A stretch of 64,000 nt of DNA, from contig VZTJ01004015.1 of the NCBI GenBank assembly GCA_013397795.1, positions 4,950,363-5,014,362 on the forward strand, in the 5' to 3' direction. Position numbers and translations under genes: made by a program. Shown here in pieces: positions 28,401 to 35,393 of this stretch. The notes beneath the pieces are model-generated. The model searched no databases. It saw only the letters and a list, made by a program, of their open reading frames with translations, and was not told the origin of the DNA. How positions within the stretch are numbered: the first letter of the stretch is position 1; every line of letters starts with the position of its first letter. This DNA is from Orthonyx spaldingii (lineage: Eukaryota; Chordata; Aves; Passeriformes; Orthonychidae).

Positions 28401-31198
28401 TTACCTGATTCTCCATTGGCTGGTTTAGTTCCCCAACTGGATATTATAGAGGTTACAATATTATCAGTATAGGGATAACTGAGAATGCTCCAGCTGTGGC
28501 AGTCAACAATTTGCAATTCAACAGTCATAGATAGAGAATTAAATGTCAGTTTAAAATTACTTAGGATGCAAATTCTGTCCCATTTTAATTATTTTGTATA
28601 TAAAATTACAAATGCTTTGTTTCTATAAAATATCTTACATATATTATTACATAGAAGGGCTTTGTGAGTTAAGTATTATGTGAAAAACAAATTTTTGATA
28701 TATTATCTGTTAAATTTATTTTATGGCTTAGTTGCTTACTTGCTATATCTCAGATTAGTTATTTGATACACTGGACCCATGTGTTATTGGCATGTGGATC
28801 TTAAGACACTTTAACATAATTTAAAGCCAACCAGAAACTGCATTTGTTTGATCGCAGCAAAAGTAGAAGTATGTTAGCCACAAACCAATCATATTCAATA
28901 TTAACATCTACTGAGCTATAGCAAGAGTATGGTAAAGTCATTTGGATTAGCTAAGACTAGAAAACCTTGAAGTTTTTATTGCCTTTGCTGTTAATACTGC
29001 AGAAAATTTCACATCATGACCAACCACAAACTATTCAAACTGATCAGATTACTCTAATGTGCTCAGCTAACAGGCTTGAATTTGGAATGAATGCAATGAA
29101 AGGGATGGTCCAAGCAAACTTTCTCGTCTCCAGTTTCTGTATTTCTTTGGATGCTGAATGGAAGTTATTCATAAATTTCATAGGCTAGAGGAGTCTAAGC
29201 CCTTTGTATCCTAAATATCAGTAATGGAGTGTCAGGACAACTCTGATTGATCTGATCAAAGTTACAGTTTTTATATTAGTCCCCATAAATGTTTCATCTA
29301 TACATGGATACAGCAATATGCTAGTTAACCATGATATTCTGAATTTGTGAAGTGAAAGACACATATGGGAATAAATGCTCTTGTCTGTTATGGCCCACAA
29401 CTGTAAGGGTAATGAACTGCTTTACTAGAAATGGAACAACCACATTAATATTTCACTTTTCACTTAGGTTTCTGTTTTTAACGAATCTCCATTACTAATA
29501 ATAGTTTTCCTGACTCTCCATAAAATAGTGCAAGAAAATATCAGAGTATAATTTAATGAATGTATGAGAAGTAATTTTTTCAAGACTTTATAAAATCAAA
29601 TGTGAAGAACTTTGTTTTTTCTGAGCACAAACCAATTTTTTATTTTATTTGTGTTTAGGAAATGAAAGCTTTTTTTGTGAAACTAAAGCTTTTTTTGTGA
29701 AACTAATTTTGTGAAAGTTTGTGAAACTAAAGCTTTCACACTTTATAAATAGATACCCCTTTAGCTGGGAAAATTAATTTGTACAGGGAGAGATAAAAAG
29801 ATCATGACTACTGCCACAGAGTTCTTTAATAACTTCTCAAATTTCTTTTCAGTTCTATCTCTTACCTCTAAATCCACTAAGTAAATAAAACAATAGGACT
29901 GCTCAAAAACTATACCAAAGTTTCTTTAAAAATTAGCTAAAATCAAACTATGTAAAAAGTAATATATTAACCTTTGTTATAAAATAAAAAAAAAAAAATC
30001 TACCACTAGGTCCTTAGAGCTTGCTAGATGACCTTATCTATTACATGGTATATTCTCTGGAAAGTATGAGAGTTTTTTACTGTATCATCGACCAAAAGTA
30101 GGACTCAGTCTGGTCACATAGTCATCTGTCAAGCTCACCACCAACCCATCCAAATCAGACTTTATTTTTTCACAAATTGTTTAAAAATATATTATGATAA
30201 AGTTTTTCTCAAGCAAACAAAGCACATGTGTACTCTTTCTTATGTAGAGTGTCTCCCATTGACATGGTGCCACTGTTTCTATTCATGAGATCTTGAAATC
30301 TGACCACTTATAACTTGTTTGTCATTAATCAATATGATCCACTAGAATTGCACAATTTTTAGGCAATAATTTATACAATGTGTTGTGTTAATCCATCCTA
30401 ACACTGACATAATTCATTGTGAAATTCTAATTTAGTATGGATGTTATTTTTGCACACTTAATTGACTTCTACAATTCACTATTAGGTAATTATAGCATGA
30501 AGATATTTAAGAATTAATATTAGGCATATGATAAACTATTTTTTGTAATATTAGATGAAATACAAGCTATACAGTTGCCTGAATTTAAAAGGTAAATAGT
30601 CACTGATGTGAATTACTAGGTTGTAGGAACATTTCTTCCTTTACTAGAGTAGTGATGATAACATGTCTTTTTTAGAGCATTAGAGCTGGAAACCAAAGCT
30701 GAAAGTCTTTTTTGGTCTCTAATCAGTTTGGGTTTTTTACAATCCAACTTTTTATAAGCTGGTTAATGTCATCTGCAGTTTTTGCCCAGTTTAAATTAAA
30801 CAGGGTTCTATTGTTTACACAGGATTCCATTGTTTATTTACTTCATGGCTTGAAACATAAAGGTCAAGAAAGATATTTGATCCTCATACAACAGAGTTTA
30901 GATTCCTTTTCTGAGTTAGCTAGTGCCTATTGCCCTCTGTGTTTCATAAATAGCATTTACTGTACTGAGTTTCCTGCATACAACGATTATAAAGTTTGGC
31001 ACATTAACAGCTAATTCTTTTGCTCTTCAATGTTGCTTTGTCTGTAAACTTTGCTGTATTTTTCATATCCTTTCTAGGTATTTATTGCCAAGACCTTCAC
31101 TGTTCATCCTGAAATCATCCTCATCCAAACTTAGCTGCAGTTCATCTGGAATGCCTCGCCCTAACATTTTGTTCACACACAGATACAGTCACTTGTGA
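4389..31198 (+). CDS. TTLL7: TTLL7, tubulin polyglutamylase, 3' part of gene (last 12 coding exons, gene span)
   Basis: TTLL7 adds glutamate chains to tubulin tails, mainly beta-tubulin, on microtubules and is known from neurons and cilia. Joining 4389-4483, 5115-5262, 5346-5419, 8334-8469, 9284-9370, 13621-13816, 14527-14807, 17705-17839, 19486-19566, 23309-23469, 27620-27793 and 31078-31198 gives 1689 nt: 562 residues and a TGA. All junctions are GT-AG and in phase. In this partial protein, residues 1-32 finish the ATP-grasp core (Asn-2 belongs to the E-x-N metal motif, whose Glu is upstream). Residues 33-180 are basic and helical and include the microtubule-binding part. Residues 181-339 are a Ser-rich disordered linker. 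Residues 340-562 are the conserved C-terminal module. From family knowledge, human TTLL7 is 887 residues, so roughly 350 are missing upstream. Recognition rests on blocks such as INRAPSFGTDQKIDYDVK, EEHENRHMGNYRRIYPP and EEDILDLLEQCEIDDEKLMG. I see no frameshift or stop. TTLL6 and TTLL4 are excluded by the C-terminal blocks. Confidence 0.96.
4484..5114 (+). other. TTLL7: TTLL7 intron (631 bp)
   Basis: A GT-AG intron between exons a and b. It is AT-rich with short A/T runs. I see no repeat element or gene in it. Confidence 0.9.
5115..5262 (+). CDS. TTLL7: TTLL7 exon b: basic helical region after the core
   Basis: This 148-bp exon completes the split Arg codon and ends in phase 0. It encodes a highly charged segment (TSDKRRNLAQQKAEAQKRLYG, SDWEKQRHTLERRKQEL) rich in Lys and Arg. 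In structural work on TTLL7 the segment just past the catalytic core forms a cationic microtubule-binding domain that docks on the tubulin tail, and this exon falls there. The donor is gtagga. Confidence 0.95.
5263..5345 (+). other. TTLL7: TTLL7 mini-intron (83 bp), no in-frame stop
   Basis: This GT-AG intron of only 83 bp is T-rich before its ttgtag acceptor. Read in the frame of exon b it has no stop codon. Because 83 is not a multiple of three, retention would shift exon c into another frame that ends at a TGA just past the exon c donor (5431-5433). Confidence 0.93.
5346..5419 (+). CDS. TTLL7: TTLL7 exon c
   Basis: This 74-bp exon begins in phase 0 and leaves two bases of an Arg codon. 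It encodes a coiled, charged helix followed by EEHENRHMGNYR, a block I recognise as nearly invariant in TTLL7. The donor is gtgaat. Confidence 0.95.
5420..8333 (+). other. TTLL7: TTLL7 intron (2914 bp)
   Basis: AT-rich intronic sequence. An exact 18-bp direct repeat (ttatgacatcagtcaccc) occurs at 5617-5634 and 6324-6341. A shorter repeat, aaattctcattt, occurs at about 6271 and 6304. No mobile element or other gene was recognised. Confidence 0.88.
8334..8469 (+). CDS. TTLL7: TTLL7 exon d
   Basis: This 136-bp exon completes the Arg codon and ends in phase 0. It encodes RRIYPPDDKTLLEKYESLL, then a segment ending in FLAGRAASLQREMNNPLKRMK. It is strongly TTLL7-like and predicted helical. The acceptor has a long pyrimidine tract; the donor is gtactg. 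Confidence 0.95.
8470..9283 (+). other. TTLL7: TTLL7 intron (814 bp)
   Basis: A GT-AG intron. An open frame at 8608-8790 has no recognisable domain and no splice context. No repeat element was recognised. Confidence 0.88.
9284..9370 (+). CDS. TTLL7: TTLL7 exon e: acidic helix
   Basis: An 87-bp, 29-codon symmetrical phase-0 exon encoding EEDILDLLEQCEIDDEKLMG followed by a basic end (TRQRGPK). It is among the best conserved TTLL7 blocks. Because both ends are phase 0, skipping would keep the frame. The donor is gtattt. Confidence 0.95.
9371..13620 (+). other. TTLL7: TTLL7 intron (4250 bp)
   Basis: The longest intron in the window. It is AT-rich, with a purine/pyrimidine-simple patch near 11635-11710. 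I recognised no transposon, RNA gene or second coding sequence. It ends in a long T-rich tract and ctttag. Confidence 0.87.
13621..13816 (+). CDS. TTLL7: TTLL7 exon f: Ser/acidic low-complexity linker
   Basis: This 196-bp exon starts in phase 0 and leaves one base of a Gly codon. It opens with PLCSMPES, a TTLL7 signature, and then becomes a run of Ser separated by acidic residues (from SSDSSCESGSSVSESGEE) followed by a Lys/Glu-rich tract. The run contains many S-x-x-E/D casein-kinase-2-type sites. It is predicted disordered and links the microtubule-binding part to the C-terminal module. The donor is ideal (gtaagt). Confidence 0.93.
13817..14526 (+). other. TTLL7: TTLL7 intron (710 bp)
   Basis: An ordinary GT-AG intron ending in ctgcag. 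No repeat or gene was recognised. Confidence 0.88.
14527..14807 (+). CDS. TTLL7: TTLL7 exon g: Ser/Pro-rich linker with RRSVS motif
   Basis: The largest coding exon here (281 bp), completing the split Gly codon and ending in phase 0. It encodes a Ser/Pro/Arg-rich disordered segment. IRRSVSCPRSIS at 14604-14639 matches a basophilic kinase consensus (R-R-x-S), and a second Arg/Ser patch reads NRSHSLNRSPSSARF. The rest is much less like the mammalian protein than the neighbouring exons, as expected for a linker. The donor is ideal (gtgagt). Confidence 0.92.
14808..17704 (+). other. TTLL7: TTLL7 intron (2897 bp)
   Basis: AT-rich intron with no recognised mobile element or gene. The part at about 15900-16300 has well-mixed, repeat-free sequence with homeobox-core TAAT words. 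It could be conserved non-coding sequence, but that cannot be judged without alignment. Confidence 0.85.
17705..17839 (+). CDS. TTLL7: TTLL7 exon h
   Basis: A 135-bp, 45-codon phase-0 exon marking the start of the conserved C-terminal module. It encodes a Gln/Lys/Glu-rich helix, then LRIKFPGKTNEESELIIED, matching the TTLL7 block of the form RFPGK-x(3)-ESE. The donor is ideal (gtaagt). Confidence 0.95.
17840..19485 (+). other. TTLL7: TTLL7 intron (1646 bp)
   Basis: AT-rich except for a small GC- and CpG-bearing patch at about 18800-18860 of unknown origin. No gene was recognised. Confidence 0.86.
19486..19566 (+). CDS. TTLL7: TTLL7 exon i
   Basis: An 81-bp, 27-codon symmetrical phase-0 exon encoding IMDNWKYHKTKVSSYWLVKL and a basic end. 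It is a strongly conserved TTLL7 block. The acceptor is ctacag and the donor is ideal (gtaagt). Confidence 0.95.
19567..23308 (+). other. TTLL7: TTLL7 intron (3742 bp)
   Basis: Ordinary AT-rich intron with no recognised transposon or gene. A short TG-rich patch lies at about 23225-23237. The acceptor is cctag. Confidence 0.86.
23309..23469 (+). CDS. TTLL7: TTLL7 exon j
   Basis: This 161-bp exon starts in phase 0 and leaves two bases of a Gly codon. It encodes ILDIVRTSVRAVLQHVWKAP followed by LYRLFNRVFNRLLWSHGQGL and a Trp/Cys-rich end (WNCFCN). These blocks are nearly diagnostic for the TTLL7 C-terminus. The donor is gtaagc. Confidence 0.95.
26002..26053 (+). mobile_element. CR1 LINE, 3' tail stub
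   Basis: About 50 bp match the extreme 3' end of avian CR1: 'gactcaatgatcttaac', then 'tttccaacctaaatgattc' and 'tatgatt'. This is a severely 5'-truncated copy, typical of CR1 target-primed insertion. The left edge is approximate. Confidence 0.8.
26291..26512 (-). mobile_element. CR1 LINE fragment, antisense
   Basis: Reads as the reverse complement of the CR1 3' region. It starts with 'tcacagaatcat' (the inverted terminal octamer), then 'ggactggaagggacctta', 'ctagtcccagcccccca' and 'ggctttgaacactg...', and ends near 'ctcacagtgaaatgcagccc'. It is 5'-truncated at its right edge, which is approximate, and lies in TTLL7 intron j. Confidence 0.92.
27620..27793 (+). CDS. TTLL7: TTLL7 exon k
   Basis: This 174-bp exon completes the Gly codon and leaves two bases of an Arg codon. 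It encodes SSWETIFTKGSEVVTPEQL, then a Cys-rich helical segment (QCCQRIVQLCKHCLLVVYKH) and a Ser/Gly/His-rich end. The block order matches the TTLL7 C-terminus. The donor is gtataa, a moderate site. Confidence 0.94.
28098..28552. repeat. Large imperfect inverted repeat (palindrome), possible old MITE or foldback element
   Basis: Two arms of about 220 bp are imperfect reverse complements around a centre near 28325. Anchor pairs are: aactga 28099-28104 with the tcagtt-type match at 28546-28551; gcattc 28157-28162 with gaatgc 28483-28488; gggg 28222-28225 with cccc 28431-28434; ccagcca 28233-28239 with tggctgg 28417-28423; TCAGGTAAGTGCCA 28244-28257 with its exact complement 28395-28408; gttttgcaa 28279-28287 with ttgcaaaac 28361-28369. 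All give midpoints of 28322-28328. A degenerate DNA transposon or a foldback is most likely. No target-site duplication could be set. Confidence 0.75.
29665..29740. repeat. 20-bp tandem duplication with degenerate third copy
   Basis: The unit aaagctttttttgtgaaact occurs perfectly at 29665-29684 and 29685-29704. It is followed by partial copies with the words 'ttttgtgaaa' and 'gtgaaactaaagctttcac', the last being itself a short hairpin. Confidence 0.95.
31078..31198 (+). CDS. TTLL7: TTLL7 exon l: C-terminus and stop
   Basis: The coding part of the last exon completes the split Arg codon and encodes RYLLPRPSLFILKSSSSK..., ending in GMPRPNILFTHRYSHL and TGA at 31196-31198. The beginning (RYLLP) and end (GM-R-N-LFT-RY-HL pattern) match the TTLL7 C-terminus. 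The Ser-rich middle is divergent. The acceptor is ttctag. Confidence 0.93.
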
Positions 31199-31309
31199 AG
31201 TAAAAGGAAAATTGCTGTTTGTAAATAATAGCGCTCAATTTCTTTTTTTTTTTAATTTGTGATGGAGCTTAACATAAGCACTGTTATATATTTCCTACCA
31301 TCATAGTAT

Positions 31310-31315
31310 AATAAA
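31310..31315 (+). promoter_or_regulatory. Candidate poly(A) signal AATAAA (proximal)
   Basis: The first AATAAA after the TTLL7 stop, 112 nt downstream, followed by T-rich sequence. Use would give a very short UTR. Confidence 0.4.
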
Positions 31316-31361
31316 ATTTAGCTGAAAACCTACTGTAAAAGTATAGCTTTTCTGGGAACAT

Positions 31362-31367
31362 AATAAA
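31362..31367 (+). promoter_or_regulatory. Candidate poly(A) signal AATAAA
   Basis: AATAAA followed by 'ccttgttaagatgtttacac', with GT/T-rich sequence about 10-20 nt downstream, as expected for a cleavage site. Confidence 0.4.
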
Positions 31368-31681
31368 CCTTGTTAAGATGTTTACACACACATATGAATG
31401 TGTAGATCTTGCTAGGTTTATAAGTAATTCCTTCCTACTAGAAATGTTATTTTTGCTGCAGAATATATAAAATGGAATTGTTCTTGAAGATTCTATTACA
31501 GTATTACATTATTTTGTAAGTACAATACTTTGACTTGAAAATTATTTATTGTAAACTATATTATTTATTGTCTCAAATGTAATTTATCCTTTAACAAAGC
31601 AGATAATTAAAAAACTCTAGTAGAACAGTAAAACTGTAACAATCATCAAAAATAACCTGATCAGTTCTTGGACCTGTTTAA

Positions 31682-31687
31682 AATAAA
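31682..31687 (+). promoter_or_regulatory. Candidate poly(A) signal AATAAA
   Basis: AATAAA about 0.5 kb past the stop, followed by 'ccgcaaaactctgtaag'. One of several possible signals. Confidence 0.35.
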
Positions 31688-32216
31688 CCGCAAAACTCTG
31701 TAAGCCAAATCTAAAGCAGACATATTTTTATTTCTCCTCTGAAATGACAAGATCTATTTAATGCTGCTATTTTTCTTAAAGGACATGATGTAGTATCTTT
31801 TAGCCAAAGCGAAGGCATCTAGTACACAAACAGTAAAATATCAGTTTAGGCATTCACTTCCTAATTGGATTCTCGTAATGAAATGGAAGCCAATGTTTGT
31901 TTCCAGGTTTTCATTCACATTACCTATATCCTGTGCCTTTAGGTTTCCTTTGGGAGCAAGCAGTCATCCTCAGCTCGCACACGCACGCATAGTGCACAGT
32001 TTTTGTTGCACTGCATAAGTGGTAAAGCAGACATTTTTAGGAAATACTGCAGCTGTAATGTATTATTTCAAACTTAAACTAATTGGTTTGTTGTAGTTTT
32101 TAGCATGCAATCCACTACCTACTGTAGAATGTATCTTTGCAATGGACAGTATTTTCTAGATTGCTGACACCTTTAAATGTTGGAGATCTAATTCGTTAGA
32201 AAGCTCTCACTCAGAT

Positions 32217-32276
32217 CTAGATTCCTGGGGCTGGCTGAACAGCACAAAACCAAAATGAGCCAGAGCAGGAACCTAG
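32217..32276 (+). repeat. Short hairpin in probable 3' UTR
   Basis: Left arm 32217-32236 (CTAG-A-TTCCTG-GGG-CTGGCT) pairs with right arm 32258-32276 (AGCCAG-AG-CAGGAA-C-CTAG). That gives 16 Watson-Crick pairs, one mismatch, one small internal loop and a 21-nt apical loop. The stem is too short for a typical pre-miRNA. It could be a structured UTR element. Confidence 0.6.
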
Positions 32277-32953
32277 TGTTAACAGGATTTGTAGCCTGAA
32301 AACATCATTCAGGTTTTGCTACATACAGCCATTCATCCCACTCAGCATTGTGCCATGTGAGCCTTATTCATTATAGAAATAATTATTAAACAAATCAGTT
32401 AATCTAGATTTAAAAATTAATTTTTTTAACTGAGTAAAGAACAGAGTAGTTATTATTTACCAAAGACTTGTGTACTTATCAATCATTGAACCCTGAAATG
32501 TGTTTGTAATTATCAATGTATTTCAGGTATACTTTAAAAATAATTTGGGAGCTAATTAGCCTCAGGAGCAAGTATGTTAGTGTTTTTTGATATCCAACAA
32601 TTTAAGACAAATTTAAGAGACTTATGAGATTTGAGATTGAAGTTGTATGGAAATGATTTTTAAAAAAGTTTTAGTCATAGGATATATAAAAACTGGGAAT
32701 TTGGTTGAGATTTTTGATGCCTGTGCTGTAGTGCCTCAGCTCTAGAACTGCAGAATATATAACAAGAATATTTGTAAACAGTTAAAAAACCCTCTTGAGA
32801 TTAGCCAGATCAAAGCAGTCTTTTGGTCTGGTAAAGTCTTTTTTATTTTGGTGGTAATACTAGTTCAGTAATATAGTATGTTCACATTAATTGTATATCT
32901 CTTTTGGTCCATACAGTGACTATTAAAGAATACTCTGGTTATCTGTAACACCT

Positions 32954-32959
32954 AATAAA
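32954..32959 (+). promoter_or_regulatory. Candidate distal poly(A) signal AATAAA
   Basis: AATAAA followed by 'agttgtacattttctcttc', a GT then T-rich context that suits a cleavage/polyadenylation site. About 1.75 kb past the stop. Confidence 0.45.
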
Positions 32960-33360
32960 AGTTGTACATTTTCTCTTCTTGGAGGAGGCTTCCATTGTAT
33001 TCTGCTTTTGGCCCTAAGGATAAGATCAGCTTCCAGCTTAGCTTGCCAGACTCAAACAGAGCTTTAGGATAGGAGGTTCACGTGTCTTTTTTTTCCCCTT
33101 TCTTTTTTTTTTATACTTCACTATGATTTCTATTCTCGAATGCCAGTTCTGAGCCAGGTCAGTCTGTACAGAATACTCTGCCAAAAGAAAGAAGTCTACC
33201 AACCATACCTATGGGCAGATCTAGAAAAAGAATACACTTAGCATGTAAAAAAGTGGACCAGATGGTGGTTTACATCTGACATGACTTAATATATTTGTAT
33301 TTCTGATAACCTTTCCTAAAGTGGTCATGTGTTCCTAATAATGTGTGAATCAATACCTTC

Positions 33361-33366
33361 AATAAA
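33361..33366 (+). promoter_or_regulatory. Candidate distal poly(A) signal AATAAA
   Basis: AATAAA with 'catcatgctacactttgctg' after it, and a GTGTGCTCTGTGGGTG stretch about 40 nt further. This would be the longest UTR and ends just before base composition rises toward the CpG island. Confidence 0.4.
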
Positions 33367-33669
33367 CATCATGCTACACTTTGCTGCAGCCTCTCAGAAC
33401 CAGCATGTGTGCTCTGTGGGTGAATTATAGGCTGCACCTGTAGCCCAACTCCAGGTAGTGCCATAGGTGGAAGCATTTACCCCTTTCCTCCGCAAAACAG
33501 CAGCAATTTGCTGTGTGATCAGACCAGTGGTCCTAGTAAGTCTTAATTAGTGGCCTTGAGCTCCTGCAAGCCCTGCTGTGGCAGCACCTGCAGCCTTTTA
33601 AGCAGCAGGTCTGCCCACCCCTCATCCCGGCCCCGCCAGCCAGGCTTTGCTTAGGCAGCAACAAACTCA

Positions 33670-34215
33670 TCAAGCGTCGAGGTGAGGGCAACACCCGCGA
33701 TGTGTCCTGCAGTGCAGCGAGATCCCGGGTCTGTTTTCAAGTGCGGTGGGAGCTGTGATGCGAAGCAGAGGAAGATTGCTAAGAGTTACCAGCGGTTGGC
33801 TTCACCCAGTTAAGACACGAATGAAATAAGGTAATGGGTTCTGTAGCGATGTATCGCAGCACCTGGAATACCCCGGAGCGTGTCCAGCTCTCGGCGGTGT
33901 GAGCGGAGCGGGAGAGCGCCGAGTTCCTCGGGACATTCGGAAGCCCCGCTGGCGGTTAGCCAGAAGTATCGCAGTTCTTGTTGGTCTCCCACGACACGGT
34001 TTTTACAGTTAATTACTCGAGAACGGCCGGCAGCGCCGGCAGTGCCCTTTGCGGGGCGGGAGCGGGGCCGGGACCGGCGGGAGAGGCCGCGGGGAGGCGG
34101 CGCAGGGAAGAGGTGGGCGCAGGTGAGGTGCGGGCGCGGAGCGGCGGCAGCAGCGCTCACCACTGAACCGTGCTGCGGTGCTCGTACTGCCCGAGCGCAG
34201 GGATGGGCTCGGGAA
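33670..34215. promoter_or_regulatory. CpG-island-like segment downstream of TTLL7
   Basis: An abrupt rise in G+C with many CpG dinucleotides, densest at 33890-34200. GC-box-like words (ggggcgggagcggggcc) are present, and an ideal splice donor, CAG|GTGAGG, falls with its GT at 34123-34124. Open frames of 125-160 codons on both strands are expected from the base composition and match nothing I recognise. It could be the promoter and first exon of a non-coding or unannotated transcript. Confidence 0.6.
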
Positions 34216-34588
34216 TGCCAATTATTAAACGTTACAAAGACTTCATGTGTTATTTGAGGTCCAGAGCAAGGCAAATTCCTTTTTGAAACCATTGCTTAAA
34301 TGATTTGGGAGGAAATGTTACTTGAAGTACCTCATAAGTACACCTGTTTGTAGACCTTGGCCTTGAGTTAGTATCCTGTATAGAAAGAATGTCTTATCCT
34401 CATTACAGAAAAATTAGTCTCTCACTGCTTATTCTCTGTACTGAAAAGTAAACAAATTAAGCAGTGTTTAAAATGGCATCTGAATGGTTCCTCATCTGGA
34501 CTGGGAGTTCTAGAACAAATTCATGTTTATATATAAAACCTTAAGTTTATGGTTTATGACTTTCCCTGTTATATTCAAGTGAAAATAT
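34216..34588. other. Intergenic, nothing recognised
   Basis: AT-rich sequence between the CpG island and the CR1 copy. No gene, repeat or RNA was recognised. Confidence 0.8.
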
Positions 34589-35393
34589 GCCCAGAGGGAT
34601 CTGGACAGGCTGGATCGATCGGCAGAGACGAAGAGTATGAGGCTCAGCAAAGAGAAGTGCTGAGTCCTGCCCTTGAGTAGGACTGCCCAGCAAATCCCTG
34701 CAGTGTCACAGGCTTGGGGCAGAGTGGCTGGAAAGCTGCCTGACAGAAAGGGATCTGGGGGTGCTGCTCAGCAGCTGCTGGATATGAGCCAGCACGGGCC
34801 AAGAAGACCAGTGGTGTCCTGGCTTATATGAGAAGTAGCATGGCCAGCAGGACTAGGACAGTGATTGTCCCCCAGTACTTGGCACTGGTGAGGCACCTTG
34901 AGTGCTGTGCCAGCCCTGGGCCCCTCAGTGCAGGAAGCACACTGAGGTGCTGGAGGGTGTCCAGTGGAGGGCAGTGGAGCTGGGGAAGGGTCTGGAGGGT
35001 AAGTGCTATAAGGAGCATCTGAGGGAGCTGGGGTTGTTTAGCCTAGAGAAGCAGGGGCTGAGGGGTGCCTTATGTCTCTCTACAACTCCCTGAAAGGAGG
35101 GTGTAGCCAGGGTCAGGCTGGTCTTCCAGGGAACTGATGATAGGACAAGAGGACATAGTCTCAAGCTGTGCCGGGGTGGTTCAGGTTGGATATGAAGAGC
35201 AATTTCTTCACAGAAAGGGTAATTAGACACTGGGATGGACTGCCCGGGGAGGTGGTGGAGTCACTGTCCCAGGAGGTGTTTAAGGAAAGGCTGGACATGG
35301 CACTTGGTTACTATAGTCTAGTTGGCATAGAGGTGTTCGGTCATAGGTTGGACTTTATCTCGGAGGTCTTTTCCAACCTAATTGATTCTATGA
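34589..35393 (+). mobile_element. CR1 LINE, 3' part (about 0.8 kb)
   Basis: The best preserved CR1 here. It starts near 'cccagagggatctggacagg', in the end of the second reading frame. It continues through words typical of CR1 ('ggatctgggggtgctg', 'gaggcaccttgagtgctgtg', 'ctgagggagctggggttg', 'tttcttcacagaaagggt', 'ggtggagtcactgtcccagg') and ends in 'ggtcttttccaaccta' and 'attgattctatga'. The coding part (reverse transcriptase end) is broken by stops and shifts. It is 5'-truncated and inactive. Confidence 0.96.

Larger units (their letters stand above)
27794..31077 (+). other. TTLL7: TTLL7 last intron (3284 bp)
   Basis: AT-rich intron containing a large decayed inverted repeat (28098-28552) and a 20-bp tandem duplication (29665-29704). 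No CR1 or second gene was recognised. It ends in a T-rich tract and ttctag. Confidence 0.88.
31199..33366 (+). other. TTLL7: Probable TTLL7 3' UTR and immediate downstream region
   Basis: AT-rich sequence directly after the stop codon, without an open frame of note. Candidate poly(A) signals (AATAAA) lie at 31310, 31362, 31682, 32954 and 33361, so the UTR could be about 130 bp to 2.2 kb long. A Pumilio-type word, TGTAAATA, sits at 31220-31227. The true 3' end cannot be fixed without transcript data. Confidence 0.6.

Noticed and set aside
33810..34292. 160-codon minus-strand frame and 125-codon plus-strand frame in the CpG island
   Set aside because: Mutually overlapping, Ala/Arg/Pro/Gly-rich translations that follow from GC content. 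No motif, no family and no splice pattern as coding sequence.
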